A stretch of DNA of 32,824 nt from Pseudomonas sp. 10-1B (GTDB lineage Bacteria > Pseudomonadota > Gammaproteobacteria > Pseudomonadales > Pseudomonadaceae). The position numbers and the translations under genes were made by a program. The notes under the pieces were generated by a model, which searched no databases, was not told where the DNA came from, and was given only the letters and a program-made list of their open reading frames with translations. This document shows, in pieces, positions 17,426 to 25,628 of this stretch (its first letter is position 1; every line of letters starts with the position of its first letter). The stretch is from NCBI RefSeq assembly GCF_000935045.1, contig NZ_JYKS01000054.1, positions 1-32,824 of the forward strand. The letters are read 5' to 3'.

Positions 17426-17498
17426 GCAAAAAAAATCGCGGATCAGCCGCCCTTCCCTCTGGTGCGCAGTTACAGAGGGAAGGCCGCCTGGCCCGCGA
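17426..17498 (-). terminator. Long intrinsic terminator of mmsAB
   Basis: Read on the minus strand, TCGCGG (17498-17493) pairs with CCGCGA (17441-17436), and CTTCCCTCTG pairs with CAGAGGGAAG inside it, then a run of eight T (A8 at 17428-17435). The stem is unusually long for a terminator and ends the mmsAB transcript. Confidence 0.85.
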
Positions 17499-17516
17499 TG
17501 AAGCCCACCTCTTGCA

Positions 17517-18404
17517 TCAATCCTTCTTGCGATAACCCTCGACGATCGCCGAAAAGTCCTTGCCGCCCTCGCCGCGCAGGCTCATGGCCTGATACAGCTG
17601 CTGCGCCACGGCGCCCAGGATCACCGGTTGATGGGCTTGGCGTGCCGCTTCGGTCGCCAGCCCCAGGTCCTTGAGCATCAGCTCGGCGCCAAAACCACCG
17701 GTATAGCCACGCGATGCCGGCGCGGTCTCGATGATGCCCGGCCACGGGTTGTAGGTGTCCGAGCTCCAGCAACGCCCGGTCGAACTGTTGATGATACCGG
17801 CCAGCACCTTGGTATCGATGCCCAGCGCATTGCCCAGGGCCATGGCCTCGGACACGCCGATCATCGAGATGCCCAGCAGCAGGTTGTTGCAGATCTTGGC
17901 GATCTGCCCGGTACCCACCTCCCCGCAGTGCACGATGTTGCGACCCATCTGCTCCAGTACCGGCTTGAGGGTGGCGAACAGCTCGGCGCTGGCACCGACC
18001 ATGAAGGTCAGGGTGCCTGCCGCCGCGCCGCCGGTGCCACCGGACACCGGTGCATCGCCCATGTCCACACCCTTGGCCGCCGCGGCCTTGGATACATCAC
18101 GCGCAGTCTGCGGGTCGATGGTGCTGCAGTCCACGGTCGGCGTGCCGGGACGAATGCCGGCCAGCACGCCGTCTTCGTTCAGGTACACGCTGCGCACGTG
18201 GGCCGCGGCCGGCAGCATGGTGATCACCAGCTCGCTGTTGGCCGCCGCGTCCTTGGGCGACGGGCTGATCTGCCCGCCCAGTTCCGCCAGCTCGGCCAGC
18301 ACGGCCTTGTTCAGGTCGAACAGGTTCAGTTGGTGCCCGGCCTTGATCAGGTTGCGGGCCATGGGCGCGCCCATGTTGCCCAGGCCGATGAATGCGATAC
18401 GCAT
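17517..18404 (-). CDS. mmsB: 3-hydroxyisobutyrate dehydrogenase
   Basis: A 295-residue NAD-dependent beta-hydroxyacid dehydrogenase of valine catabolism, oxidising 3-hydroxyisobutyrate to methylmalonate semialdehyde. The N-terminal Rossmann motif IGLGNMGAPMARNL is complete; DAPVSGGTGGAAAGTLT is the substrate-binding block, and the catalytic Lys lies in GTGQIAKICNNLLL. AAGGAG precedes the ATG. The gene is 10 bp downstream of mmsA, whose product takes the next step, so the operon couples consecutive reactions. Confidence 0.95.
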   Translation of the reverse strand: MRIAFIGLGNMGAPMARNLIKAGHQLNLFDLNKAVLAELAELGGQISPSPKDAAANSELVITMLPAAAHVRSVYLNEDGVLAGIRPGTPTVDCSTIDPQTARDVSKAAAAKGVDMGDAPVSGGTGGAAAGTLTFMVGASAELFATLKPVLEQMGRNIVHCGEVGTGQIAKICNNLLLGISMIGVSEAMALGNALGIDTKVLAGIINSSTGRCWSSDTYNPWPGIIETAPASRGYTGGFGAELMLKDLGLATEAARQAHQPVILGAVAQQLYQAMSLRGEGGKDFSAIVEGYRKKD

Positions 18405-18414
18405 GACGTGCTCC

Positions 18415-19941
18415 TTAGCGCAGGCTGATGGTGGTGTTCACACCGTCATTGACACTGTCGTCATCGAACCAGCGAGCGGTGACGGTCTTGGTCTGAGTGT
18501 AGAACTGCACCACTTGCTTGCCGTACGGGCCGAGGTCGCCGAGCTTGGAGCCACGCGAGCCGGTGAAGCTGAAGAACGGTACCGGTACCGGGATCGGGAT
18601 GTTGATACCGACCTGGCCGATGTCGATTTCGCTCTGGAACTTGCGCGCTGCCGCGCCGCTCTGGGTGAACAGGCCGGTGCCGTTGCCGAACGGGTTGGCG
18701 TTGACCAGGGCGATGGCCTCGTCGAGGGTATCGACCTCCAGGGTCACCAGCACCGGGCCGAAGATCTCCTGGGTGTACACCTGCATGTCGGTCTTCACCC
18801 CCGAGAACAGGGTCGGACCGACGAAGTTACCTTGCTCGTAGCCGGGCACCTTGACGTCGCGGCCATCGAGTTCGAGTTTGGCACCTTCCTGGATGCCGCT
18901 TTCGATCAGGCCCAGCACACGCTCCTTGGCGCGCTTGGAAACCACCGGGCCGACATCGGTGCCTGGCTCACAGCCGGCATTGACCTTGAGCTTGCTGGCC
19001 GCGTCCTTGATATCCGGCAGCCATTCGCGGGCCTTGCCCACCAGCACCGCCACCGAGGTGGCCATGCAGCGCTGGCCCGCCGCGCCAAAGGCAGCGCCGA
19101 CCAAGGCGTTGATGGTTTGCTGGCGGTTGGCATCGGGCAGCACCACCGCGTGGTTCTTGGCGCCCATCATCGACTGCACACGCTTGCCGTGCTGGCTGCC
19201 AAGGTTGTACACGTGGGTGCCCACTTCGGTAGAACCGACGAAGGAAATCGCCTTGATGTCCTGGTGAGTGCAGATGGCATCCACCACCTGCTTGCCGCCG
19301 TGCACCACGTTGAGCACCCCGGCCGGCACGCCGGCTTCCAGCGCCAGCTCGACCAGCAGCATGGTCGACAGCGGGTCCTGCTCGGACGGCTTGAGCACGA
19401 AGGTATTGCCGCAGACGATGGCCATGGGGAACATCCACAGCGGGATCATCGCCGGGAAGTTGAACGGGGTGATGCCGGCACACACGCCGATCGGCTGGCG
19501 CAGAGTATAGGTGTCGACGCCGCCGGCGACGTTCTCGGCGAATTCGCCCATCTGCAGGGTGCCGATGGACGCCGCATGCTCGACCACTTCCAGGCCGCGG
19601 AAGATATCGCCTTCAGCGTCAGCAATAGTTTTGCCCTGCTCGGCGCTGAGCACCTGGGCAATACGTTTGGTGTGTTCGCGGATCAGCGCCTGCAGCTTGA
19701 GCATGATGCGCATGCGCGCGCCGATTGGGGTGTCGCGCCAAGTCTGGAAGGCGCGCTGGGCTGCGGCCACGGCGGCGTCGACTTCCTCGGCGGTGGCGAA
19801 CGGTACGCGCGCCAGCACCTCCTGGGTGGCCGGGTTGACGATATCGCGCCATTCACTGGTCTTGGACTCGACCCACTGGCCGTCGATCAGCAGTTTGACC
19901 TGCTCGACCTTGGTGCTGTTAGGGGATTGCGGTGCGTTCAT
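18415..19941 (-). CDS. mmsA: Methylmalonate-semialdehyde dehydrogenase (CoA-acylating)
   Basis: A 508-residue CoA-dependent aldehyde dehydrogenase that converts methylmalonate semialdehyde to propionyl-CoA in valine breakdown and serves related semialdehydes. Landmarks are ITPFNFPAMIP with Asn161, the cofactor loop FVGSTEVGTHVY, and the nucleophile Cys292 in GAAGQRCMATS. The ATG at 19941 follows AAGGAGA and gives the normal family length; reading further upstream would enter the divergent LysR gene. It is transcribed with mmsB. Confidence 0.96.
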   Translation of the reverse strand: MNAPQSPNSTKVEQVKLLIDGQWVESKTSEWRDIVNPATQEVLARVPFATAEEVDAAVAAAQRAFQTWRDTPIGARMRIMLKLQALIREHTKRIAQVLSAEQGKTIADAEGDIFRGLEVVEHAASIGTLQMGEFAENVAGGVDTYTLRQPIGVCAGITPFNFPAMIPLWMFPMAIVCGNTFVLKPSEQDPLSTMLLVELALEAGVPAGVLNVVHGGKQVVDAICTHQDIKAISFVGSTEVGTHVYNLGSQHGKRVQSMMGAKNHAVVLPDANRQQTINALVGAAFGAAGQRCMATSVAVLVGKAREWLPDIKDAASKLKVNAGCEPGTDVGPVVSKRAKERVLGLIESGIQEGAKLELDGRDVKVPGYEQGNFVGPTLFSGVKTDMQVYTQEIFGPVLVTLEVDTLDEAIALVNANPFGNGTGLFTQSGAAARKFQSEIDIGQVGINIPIPVPVPFFSFTGSRGSKLGDLGPYGKQVVQFYTQTKTVTARWFDDDSVNDGVNTTISLR

Positions 19942-20013
19942 CTGCGTTCTCCTTGGAATTATTGTCGGGACGAGATCGCCAGCGCCGGGCAAACGCGAGG
20001 TGGCGTCCTGAGG

Positions 20014-20049
20014 CTTGTTTCGAGTATAGATGTGCAAACATCCAACAAG
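20014..20049. promoter_or_regulatory. Inverted repeat in the mmsA/LysR divergent region
   Basis: CTTGTT (20014-20019) and AACAAG (20044-20049) are inverted, with TGTTT and AAACA also inverted nearby. The 132-bp divergent gap must hold the mmsA and LysR promoters, so this is a candidate LysR site. The symmetry is short. Confidence 0.25.
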
Positions 20050-20073
20050 AACGCACAAAAAAACCGGATCATC

Positions 20074-21024
20074 ATGCAAAAAGACCTCACCTCCCTGAGC
20101 GCGCTCAACTGGGACGATTTGAAGTTCTTCCTCGAAGTGGCCCGTACCCGCAAGGCCAGCAGCGCCGCCAAGCGCCTGAGCGTGGACTACACCACGGTGT
20201 CGCGACGGATCGGCTCGCTGGAAGCGGCGCTGGGCACCTTGCTGTTCGAAAAATCGCGGACCAACGGCTTTGTCCTGACCGCCGAGGGCCAGCGCCTGCT
20301 GGGCTATGCCGAGTCGATCGAGAGCACGCTGCACATGGCGTGCGAGCAGGTGTCCGGGTCGGGCGTGGCGTTGTCGGGGCATGTGCGCATGGGCTGCACC
20401 GAGGGTTTCGGCAGCTTCTTCATCACCCCGCAACTAAGCCATTTCGTCGACGCCTACCCGGCGATTTCGGTGGATATCCTGCCGCTGCCGCACTTCATCA
20501 GCCTGTCCAAGCGCGAGGCGGACATCGTCATTGCCCTGGAGCGGCCGGAGCATGGGCCGTATGTGTGCTGCAAGTTGTGCGACTACCGCTTGCGGCTGTA
20601 TGCGACCCAGGATTACCTGGACAACCACGCACCAATCCGCCAGGTGACGGACCTGGCCAGGCACCCGTTCATCAGTTACGTGGATGACCTGGCGTTCAGT
20701 TCGGAACTGCTGTACCTGGCCAACCTGATACCCAGCGCCAGCGCGCATTTGCGCAGTACCAGCGTGATTGCCCAGTACACGGCGGCGTTGCAGGGGCGTG
20801 GGCTGGCGATCTTGCCATGCTTCCTGGCGGCGCAGGATTCGCGGTTGGTGACGGTGTTGCCGAAGGAGATCGAGGTGACGAGGCAGTTCTGGATGTATTG
20901 CCGGGAGGATTTGAGGAAGTTGAAGCGGATTACCCTGTTGTGGGATTACATCCGTGGGGTGACTGAGGCGAATGCGCCGCTGTTGATGGGCGAGACGCGG
21001 GAGATGCGCTTTGCCGAGGGGTAG
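20074..21024 (+). CDS. LysR-family regulator of mmsAB, integration target of the island
   Basis: A 316-residue LysR protein. The winged helix is at about 12-70 (ASSAAKRLSVDYTTVSRRIG), with an effector domain after it. It faces away from mmsAB, so it is the likely regulator of valine catabolism here. ATG at 20074 is taken although its ribosome site is poor; an in-frame GTG at 20032 is possible. The last 129 bp up to 21014 are duplicated at 32641-32769, so the 3' end now belongs to the island. The product ends RFAEG, while the displaced chromosomal end at the right reads RFAEQ. The gene stays intact and is probably functional. Confidence 0.92.
   Translation: MQKDLTSLSALNWDDLKFFLEVARTRKASSAAKRLSVDYTTVSRRIGSLEAALGTLLFEKSRTNGFVLTAEGQRLLGYAESIESTLHMACEQVSGSGVALSGHVRMGCTEGFGSFFITPQLSHFVDAYPAISVDILPLPHFISLSKREADIVIALERPEHGPYVCCKLCDYRLRLYATQDYLDNHAPIRQVTDLARHPFISYVDDLAFSSELLYLANLIPSASAHLRSTSVIAQYTAALQGRGLAILPCFLAAQDSRLVTVLPKEIEVTRQFWMYCREDLRKLKRITLLWDYIRGVTEANAPLLMGETREMRFAEG
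20886..21014. repeat. attL: 129-bp direct repeat, left copy
   Basis: A perfect copy of 32641-32769, lying inside the 3' end of the LysR gene. It starts GTTCTGGATGTATTGCCGGG and ends GAGATGCGCTTTGC. The sequences differ on both sides of the match, as expected for an integration duplication. Confidence 0.95.
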
Positions 21025-21081
21025 ATCGACAAGGAGTAAGGGTGCCTCATCCTACCCATGGCAAGGGGCTGTGGCAACGAC

Positions 21082-21113
21082 TTGTGACAGGGGTTGTGAC
21101 AGCATTTGTTACA
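21082..21113 (+). promoter_or_regulatory. Left cluster of TTGTnACA repeats (candidate integrase arm sites)
   Basis: TTGTGACA at 21082, TTGTGACA at 21094 and TTGTTACA at 21106 are spaced exactly 12 bp apart. Two matching copies, also 12 bp apart, lie at the other end (32547 and 32559). The match of motif and spacing at both ends suggests sites for the integrase arm-binding domain or an excisionase. Confidence 0.6.
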
Positions 21114-21200
21114 CAACCAACGCGATGCCTTTGTCACTCAAACTGAAACCGGTATTCGCATGGAGCGGGCTGAGCAGGGATGAGGGATACACGGTTTTTT

Positions 21201-21229
21201 TTGAAAATCTGCTTATGCTTATGTCGTAT
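21201..21229 (+). promoter_or_regulatory. Candidate sigma-70 promoter of the retron
   Basis: TTGAAA (21201-21206) and TCGTAT (21224-21229) are 17 bp apart. Transcription would begin about 30 bp before the predicted a1 segment of the retron RNA. The -10 hexamer is weak. Confidence 0.4.
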
Positions 21230-21264
21230 TGCCATCCGAGAGTATTTCAGGCATAAAGGTAACA

Positions 21265-21406
21265 GGCACCCCTCCAAGCTTTAACTATGCAGTGCTACCG
21301 CTGCAATGATCGTTAATGTAAGGACATATGCTACTGAGAGTTACGTCGAGGCTTCTTCGCAATGTTAGCGGTCTCGCGGGGCGTAAGGTGAATAGCGGGG
21401 GGTGCC
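21265..21406 (+). ncRNA. Predicted retron msr-msd RNA
   Basis: This stretch has the layout of a retron RNA directly upstream of its reverse transcriptase. GGCACCCCTC (21265-21274) pairs with GGGGGGTGCC (21397-21406) as a1/a2, with one G-U pair. Just after a1 comes CAAGC, whose G at 21278 is the candidate branching guanosine. The msr part forms a stem-loop (TTAAC 21281-21285 with GTTAA 21312-21316, and TGCAG with CTGCA inside). The msd part forms a hairpin: TTACG and CGAG (21341-21350) pair with CTCG and CGTAA (21373-21386). Copying from near a2 back to about 21340 would give a cDNA of roughly 55 nt. The a1 segment resembles Ec86 (GCACCCTTAGC there). The boundaries are inferred. Confidence 0.7.
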
Positions 21407-21442
21407 GCTTTTTCTCAGACAGCATGCAGGCCGGAGTTTGCC

Positions 21443-22909
21443 TTGAAGCTACTGACCCCTCCCAATCGCTCTATTTACAAGCTTGCGTCCCTCGACCGTC
21501 TTTGCGAGTTATTAGGCGTAAAAAAAGGCAATTTGCTTTTTATCTGTTATAAGCGAGCAGATGCATTAAAGTACAAGTCCTTTGAAATACCCAAAAAGCG
21601 CGGCGGTCTTCGTAAGATTGATGCACCTCAAAAGGGCTTGCGAGTAGTTCAAAACAAACTTGCAGAGTTACTTAATGAAAACTTGGAGTTCAAGAATTGC
21701 GTCCAAGGATTTGTTAAAAAAAGAGGAATTCTGCAGAATGCCATGCTTCACAAAAAGTCAAGCTGGGTCTTAAACGTAGATATCAAAGACTTCTTCGGCT
21801 CAATAAATTTCGGGCGAGTAAGAGCGGTTTTTATCGCCAAACCATTTGAAATTCACCCGGACGTCGCAACCGTAATTGCTCAGATATGCTGCTTTAATAA
21901 CTACTTACCTCAAGGGGCCGCCACGTCCCCAATTGTATCTAACATTGTCGCAAGCACTTTGGACAATAGAATCATTAAACACGTCCGTAGTCACCACCTG
22001 ACTTATTCTCGTTATGCCGATGATGTAACCATATCTTCAAGAAGAGCATTTCCTCGCGAAATCGCTCACATCATCGATGGTCAAACCATTGTGGGCGAGG
22101 AGTTGTCTAGCATTTTCGCTAGAGCCCGATTCGAAATCAACGAAAAAAAGAGCAGACTTCAATCGAAGTATGATAGACAGGAAGTAACCGGACTTGTAAC
22201 GAACAAGAAGGTGAACGTTCCAGCCGAATACAAAAACAATGTACGCGCTGCCATTTATCAATGGGTGAAAGACCCAAAAGAGGCGGAGAAACATTATTAC
22301 ATTGACGTTCTGGGATTAAAGCCCGAGGATATTTCACTTACCGATGATGGCAGCAGGCTCAAACACAACCTATACGGCAGATTATCCTTTATCGCTATGG
22401 TAAAAGGGAAAGATGACCCGACCTATGTCAAGTTAATATTAAAAATGGCTGAGCACGACAAATCTCCGCCCAAGTTCCTAAATGCCATTAAAGAGGAATA
22501 TGAAATGTATGATGTTTTCCTATGCCACGCATCCGAAGATAAAGAAACAATTGTAGAGCCGCTTTATAACGAGTTAAAAAAATTAGGAGTACATGCATTC
22601 TACGACACCAAAGTTATAGCTTGGGGTGACTCCCTCATTGAGACCATCAACAAAGGACTCATCAAATCAAAATACGTTGTTGCGATAATGACAGAGAACT
22701 CCGTGATTAAAGCTTGGCCGCAGAAAGAGATTAACGCCGTGCTAAACGGCGACATTTCGGGAGGAACCAAGCGTCTGCTTCCACTCATTCATGGCGATAA
22801 AGAAAAAATACTCAGCAGCAACTATCTCATGAGTGACAAGCTTTACGTTGAATGGAAAGAAAACCCTGAGGAAATAGCAAAAAAAATCAAAGACCTACTA
22901 GCATCTTAA
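21443..22909 (+). CDS. Retron reverse transcriptase fused to a TIR domain
   Basis: A 488-residue fusion. The RT part (1 to about 345) has the retron hallmarks: region X NAMLH (99-103, the NAxxH motif), NVDIKDFFGSI, LPQGAATSPIVSN, the catalytic SRYADDV (Asp193/Asp194) and region Y EVTG (VTG at 248-250). The TIR domain (356-485) starts YDVFLCHASEDK; Glu429 in WPQKEINA fits the NADase glutamate. TIR effectors deplete NAD+ or make signals to stop infected cells, so this should be an anti-phage abortive system in which the RT and its cDNA restrain the TIR domain. The start is TTG at 21443 with GGAG six bases upstream. Codon use and GC are far below the backbone. No separate effector gene is needed. 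Confidence 0.93.
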   Translation: MKLLTPPNRSIYKLASLDRLCELLGVKKGNLLFICYKRADALKYKSFEIPKKRGGLRKIDAPQKGLRVVQNKLAELLNENLEFKNCVQGFVKKRGILQNAMLHKKSSWVLNVDIKDFFGSINFGRVRAVFIAKPFEIHPDVATVIAQICCFNNYLPQGAATSPIVSNIVASTLDNRIIKHVRSHHLTYSRYADDVTISSRRAFPREIAHIIDGQTIVGEELSSIFARARFEINEKKSRLQSKYDRQEVTGLVTNKKVNVPAEYKNNVRAAIYQWVKDPKEAEKHYYIDVLGLKPEDISLTDDGSRLKHNLYGRLSFIAMVKGKDDPTYVKLILKMAEHDKSPPKFLNAIKEEYEMYDVFLCHASEDKETIVEPLYNELKKLGVHAFYDTKVIAWGDSLIETINKGLIKSKYVVAIMTENSVIKAWPQKEINAVLNGDISGGTKRLLPLIHGDKEKILSSNYLMSDKLYVEWKENPEEIAKKIKDLLAS

Positions 22910-23336
22910 AAACTCATAACGACTCTTTACCATTTTCCATCTCAGTGAATGGCATATTTTATGAGCACTCCGCAGAAGACCAACTGACGGCGTCAATACT
23001 TACATAGCAAGCCTACACCAACTATCTGCCATTTAGATATCGAATCCATATACTGACTTCTTCGATGGCTGCATATATGGTCGTCTGATTCAGACAAATC
23101 AAGTTCATCTGCGGTGATGGTGGTTTTATCTATGTGAAGTGCTCAGCGGGATAGTTTGCATACAACGTATCCCATCTGCCGCGAATTCATTTTCCCCTCA
23201 AATCAGAAATGGGATTTCGCTTCGTATCCGGCAGGTTCCTGACGGGAAATCCCTAGAGACAGCACCCATGCTCAGTACGGCCAGATCACAGAAAGGGTCG
23301 AAAAGTTTTATGATTTCAAAATCCCTACAGACATAA
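22910..23336. other. Non-coding gap after the retron
   Basis: I find no supported gene here. The only clear structure is GGGATTTC (23211-23218) inverted with GAAATCCC (23246-23253), with CAGG/CCTG inside. There is no T-run after it, so it may be a protein site or a remnant rather than a terminator. Confidence 0.5.
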
Positions 23337-23380
23337 CAAGAAAGCCCCGCCACAAGCTCACAGGAAGCTCATAGCGAGGC
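23337..23380 (-). terminator. Terminator of the serine recombinase gene
   Basis: On the minus strand GCCTCGC pairs with GCGGGGC (23380-23374 with 23350-23344, one G-U), followed by TTTCTT. It lies about 65 bp after the recombinase stop. Confidence 0.7.
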
Positions 23381-23443
23381 GACTGGATGTATATCTACCC
23401 TACCCCACAGGGTTGGCCCATGTGGCTCTGTATGAAGCCGACT

Positions 23444-24070
23444 TTAGACAGCTGCTTTCATCTCTTTCTGTACTCGTTGTACGGTGCTGAGGGCACAACC
23501 AACAACGGTTGCCGTCTTACGTAGACTCTGGCCGCCTTCAAGGGCCATACGGATACGCTCATGCAAGCCTTCATCTCTCTTGCGGCCCTTGTACACCCCT
23601 TTAGCCTTCGCAGTGTTGATACCCTGAGCTTGACGGCTGCGACGGTCTTCATAGTCCTTGCGTGCAACCACAGCCAGCATGTCGAGTAGCATACCGTTGA
23701 TGGCCTTAATCATGCCTTTAGTGAAGTCATCAGTAGCATCTGATTTGGTCAACGCCGTATGGCTAGTGTGTAGGTCCAGGCTAACGATGTTGATGCCCTT
23801 GTCTTTGATGCGAGCTTTCAAATCATCCCAGTCATCAGCTTGAAGACGGGACAAACGGTCCACTTGTTCAATGAGCAGCACATCACCTTCATGACTGTCA
23901 TCAATCAGCCTATTGAGTTCTTCACGCTCCAGCTTTGCACCAGACACGTTCTCAACGTAGAACGTGGCGACCTTGTGGCCGTGTGCAATGGCGAACTCAG
24001 ACAGGGCGGCACGTGCACGGTTTGCATCTTGACCTTGTGTCGATGCTCGAAGGTAGCCACGAATGAACAT
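23444..24070 (-). CDS. Serine recombinase (resolvase/invertase family)
   Basis: A 208-residue small serine recombinase. The catalytic domain begins MFIRGYLRASTQGQD, with nucleophile Ser10, and continues to EQVDRLSR. The long E helix and the C-terminal helix-turn-helix (SLRKTATVVGCALSTVQRV) are intact. ATG at 24070 gives the standard start; an in-frame TTG at 24133 adds 21 residues of no known type. An inverted repeat lies just upstream and could be its binding site. No partner gene or invertible segment is evident, so it may be a resolvase, a DNA invertase or a carried regulator. Confidence 0.9.
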   Translation of the reverse strand: MFIRGYLRASTQGQDANRARAALSEFAIAHGHKVATFYVENVSGAKLEREELNRLIDDSHEGDVLLIEQVDRLSRLQADDWDDLKARIKDKGINIVSLDLHTSHTALTKSDATDDFTKGMIKAINGMLLDMLAVVARKDYEDRRSRQAQGINTAKAKGVYKGRKRDEGLHERIRMALEGGQSLRKTATVVGCALSTVQRVQKEMKAAV

Positions 24071-24097
24071 GATGAGTTCGCCCTGTATCGTTTTGGA

Positions 24098-24151
24098 TGT
24101 ACCGATTATGAGTGAGCCGTTTAGGGTTGTCAAACATATGTTATCGGTACA
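24098..24151. promoter_or_regulatory. Inverted repeat upstream of the recombinase
   Basis: TGTACCGAT (24098-24106) and ATCGGTACA (24143-24151) are perfect 9-bp inverted arms with 36 bp between them. The pair lies across the promoter region of the recombinase gene and is a candidate crossover or operator site. Confidence 0.5.
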
Positions 24152-24423
24152 GCTGGGCGGCTATTTTGAGGTCATCAGAATGTACTGCCTGATGTACACC
24201 CAAATCGGTAGAGGCACCAAGCGGTGACTCCACACGAAAATGAACGCGCAGGACAGGTGCCATCATCGTCACCATGGGATTGAAATGTTGACACAACCTG
24301 CGATCAAAATTGAGATTGGTAGAAAACCGTATCAGGATGTAGCAGCGTTGATGCGTTTCTTTGGTCTATCGTGTGATACGGGTTGCTGTGGTAATACAAA
24401 CCGAAATCATTTAGGAGAGTCTC

Positions 24424-25494
24424 ATGGAGTGGTTAGCGGCACGCGAGGTTCATATCAGTGGAGGGATCAGAGTTCTAAGTTATGACAAGTCGTGTAATTT
24501 TCTCTATCCAGGCGACATGACTGGCGAAAAGAAAGCCATTGAAATTAACAACTACACCTCGCTATTTTCGGACATTAGAAACCTCGGATTAGAGGTCGTA
24601 GGATGCGATTTCTTCACCGGACCACACGCACACGCACGGCCTGAATGGCGCGTCAAACCGTCATTTGGCTCCGGCTGGCTCACATGGGATCAAGGTAGAG
24701 ATTGGTCCTTTATTGCAAATGGTGCGTTTAAAAAAAATGATAGCCAACTGTATGACATAGCTACACGTATCTCTCATCAGCTCAGGAGCTGTGAGTGGCG
24801 AGTCCGACAGCTATCAGAAGCGTATATGGATCAGTTGAACTCAAAATTGCAGTCGGGAGACTTCAAGGACGGTCAGAGGTTCCTTGACGGCTATACAGAG
24901 CTCTGCTACCTAGCAGCCCAAACTTTTCTGATTGATGCTTGCACTCTCCGAGATTACCTCATCGAATTTTACTGGTATGTTAAGCCTACAGGCTCAGCAA
25001 ACATTACAAGCATTGGCGCTCTATGTAGCCACTGGAGAAGAAATCCTCCAACTGACCCACATGGGGTGGAAATTCAAGAAGTGTCCTCTCCGGGAAACTG
25101 GCTGGACACCCTTGGTAGTTACCGGAATTTGATAATTCATGCAGCGCCATTAGCAACGGCGGGGGCAACGCTTTATGCCATCACAGGTATCGCCAAACTG
25201 TCTGACGAAGAGTCGTTGCCTTTCGTAAAGTTACCGTTGCCTTCTAATCCAGAAAAATTAAAAGCTGACCGTACTTCAGGTAAGCACTTTGACGACCCTT
25301 CACTCCGACGGGCGCGCTTTCATAACATTATCGAAAAAGCAGATGCGGTTACAGCCCTAGACTCTTTGAGTTATGCTCATTTTTGCATGGAAAAATTAAG
25401 CATTTGGGCGGCCTCGCTTGCTGAGTTGTCTCCAGTGGAGGCCGAGATGCCAGTTATTGTCCCTGTCCCAGGCTCCTTCAAAATTAACAATTAA
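24424..25494 (+). CDS. Protein of unknown function with a HEPN-type RNxxxH motif
   Basis: A 356-residue protein that I do not recognise. ATG at 24424 has AGGAGAG just upstream. Residues 160-184 form a hydrophobic helix (YLAAQTFLIDACTLRDYLIE), followed 50 residues later by YRNLIIHAAP, in which Arg234-Asn235-x3-His239 matches the RNxxxH motif of HEPN ribonucleases. Late helices (about 300-335) could complete an all-helical bundle. HEPN proteins are frequent in toxin and anti-phage systems, so an RNase role is possible. The fold is inferred from one motif and the helical pattern only. It stands alone with a 290-bp leader and low-GC codon use. Another reading is a structural or binding HEPN-like protein without activity. 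Confidence 0.75.
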   Translation: MEWLAAREVHISGGIRVLSYDKSCNFLYPGDMTGEKKAIEINNYTSLFSDIRNLGLEVVGCDFFTGPHAHARPEWRVKPSFGSGWLTWDQGRDWSFIANGAFKKNDSQLYDIATRISHQLRSCEWRVRQLSEAYMDQLNSKLQSGDFKDGQRFLDGYTELCYLAAQTFLIDACTLRDYLIEFYWYVKPTGSANITSIGALCSHWRRNPPTDPHGVEIQEVSSPGNWLDTLGSYRNLIIHAAPLATAGATLYAITGIAKLSDEESLPFVKLPLPSNPEKLKADRTSGKHFDDPSLRRARFHNIIEKADAVTALDSLSYAHFCMEKLSIWAASLAELSPVEAEMPVIVPVPGSFKINN

Positions 25495-25628
25495 GTCCGC
25501 TTACTATAGGCTTACAGAATTGAAGGCAGGTATCGCGCCTTTCCAGCTGAATAGTGCTATCGAAACAATAGACAAGTCAGACCGACACTTGATCGACGTA
25601 GAGCCTTCACTTCGGAGTGTTGGCTCAT

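Noticed and set aside
17755..20073. Upstream extension of the mms LysR gene
   Set aside because: It is the antisense of mmsA and mmsB; the LysR helix-turn-helix begins only after 20074.
20886..21014. A tRNA gene as the integration site
   Set aside because: The 129-bp repeat reads as the LysR 3' coding end and shows no tRNA cloverleaf or T-loop motif.
22910..23336. A second retron RNA or accessory gene downstream of the RT
   Set aside because: No a1/a2-like pair or supported frame was seen; only one short inverted repeat is present.
24240..24485. 81-residue frame before the HEPN-motif gene
   Set aside because: It lacks a ribosome site and overlaps the start of the better-supported gene.
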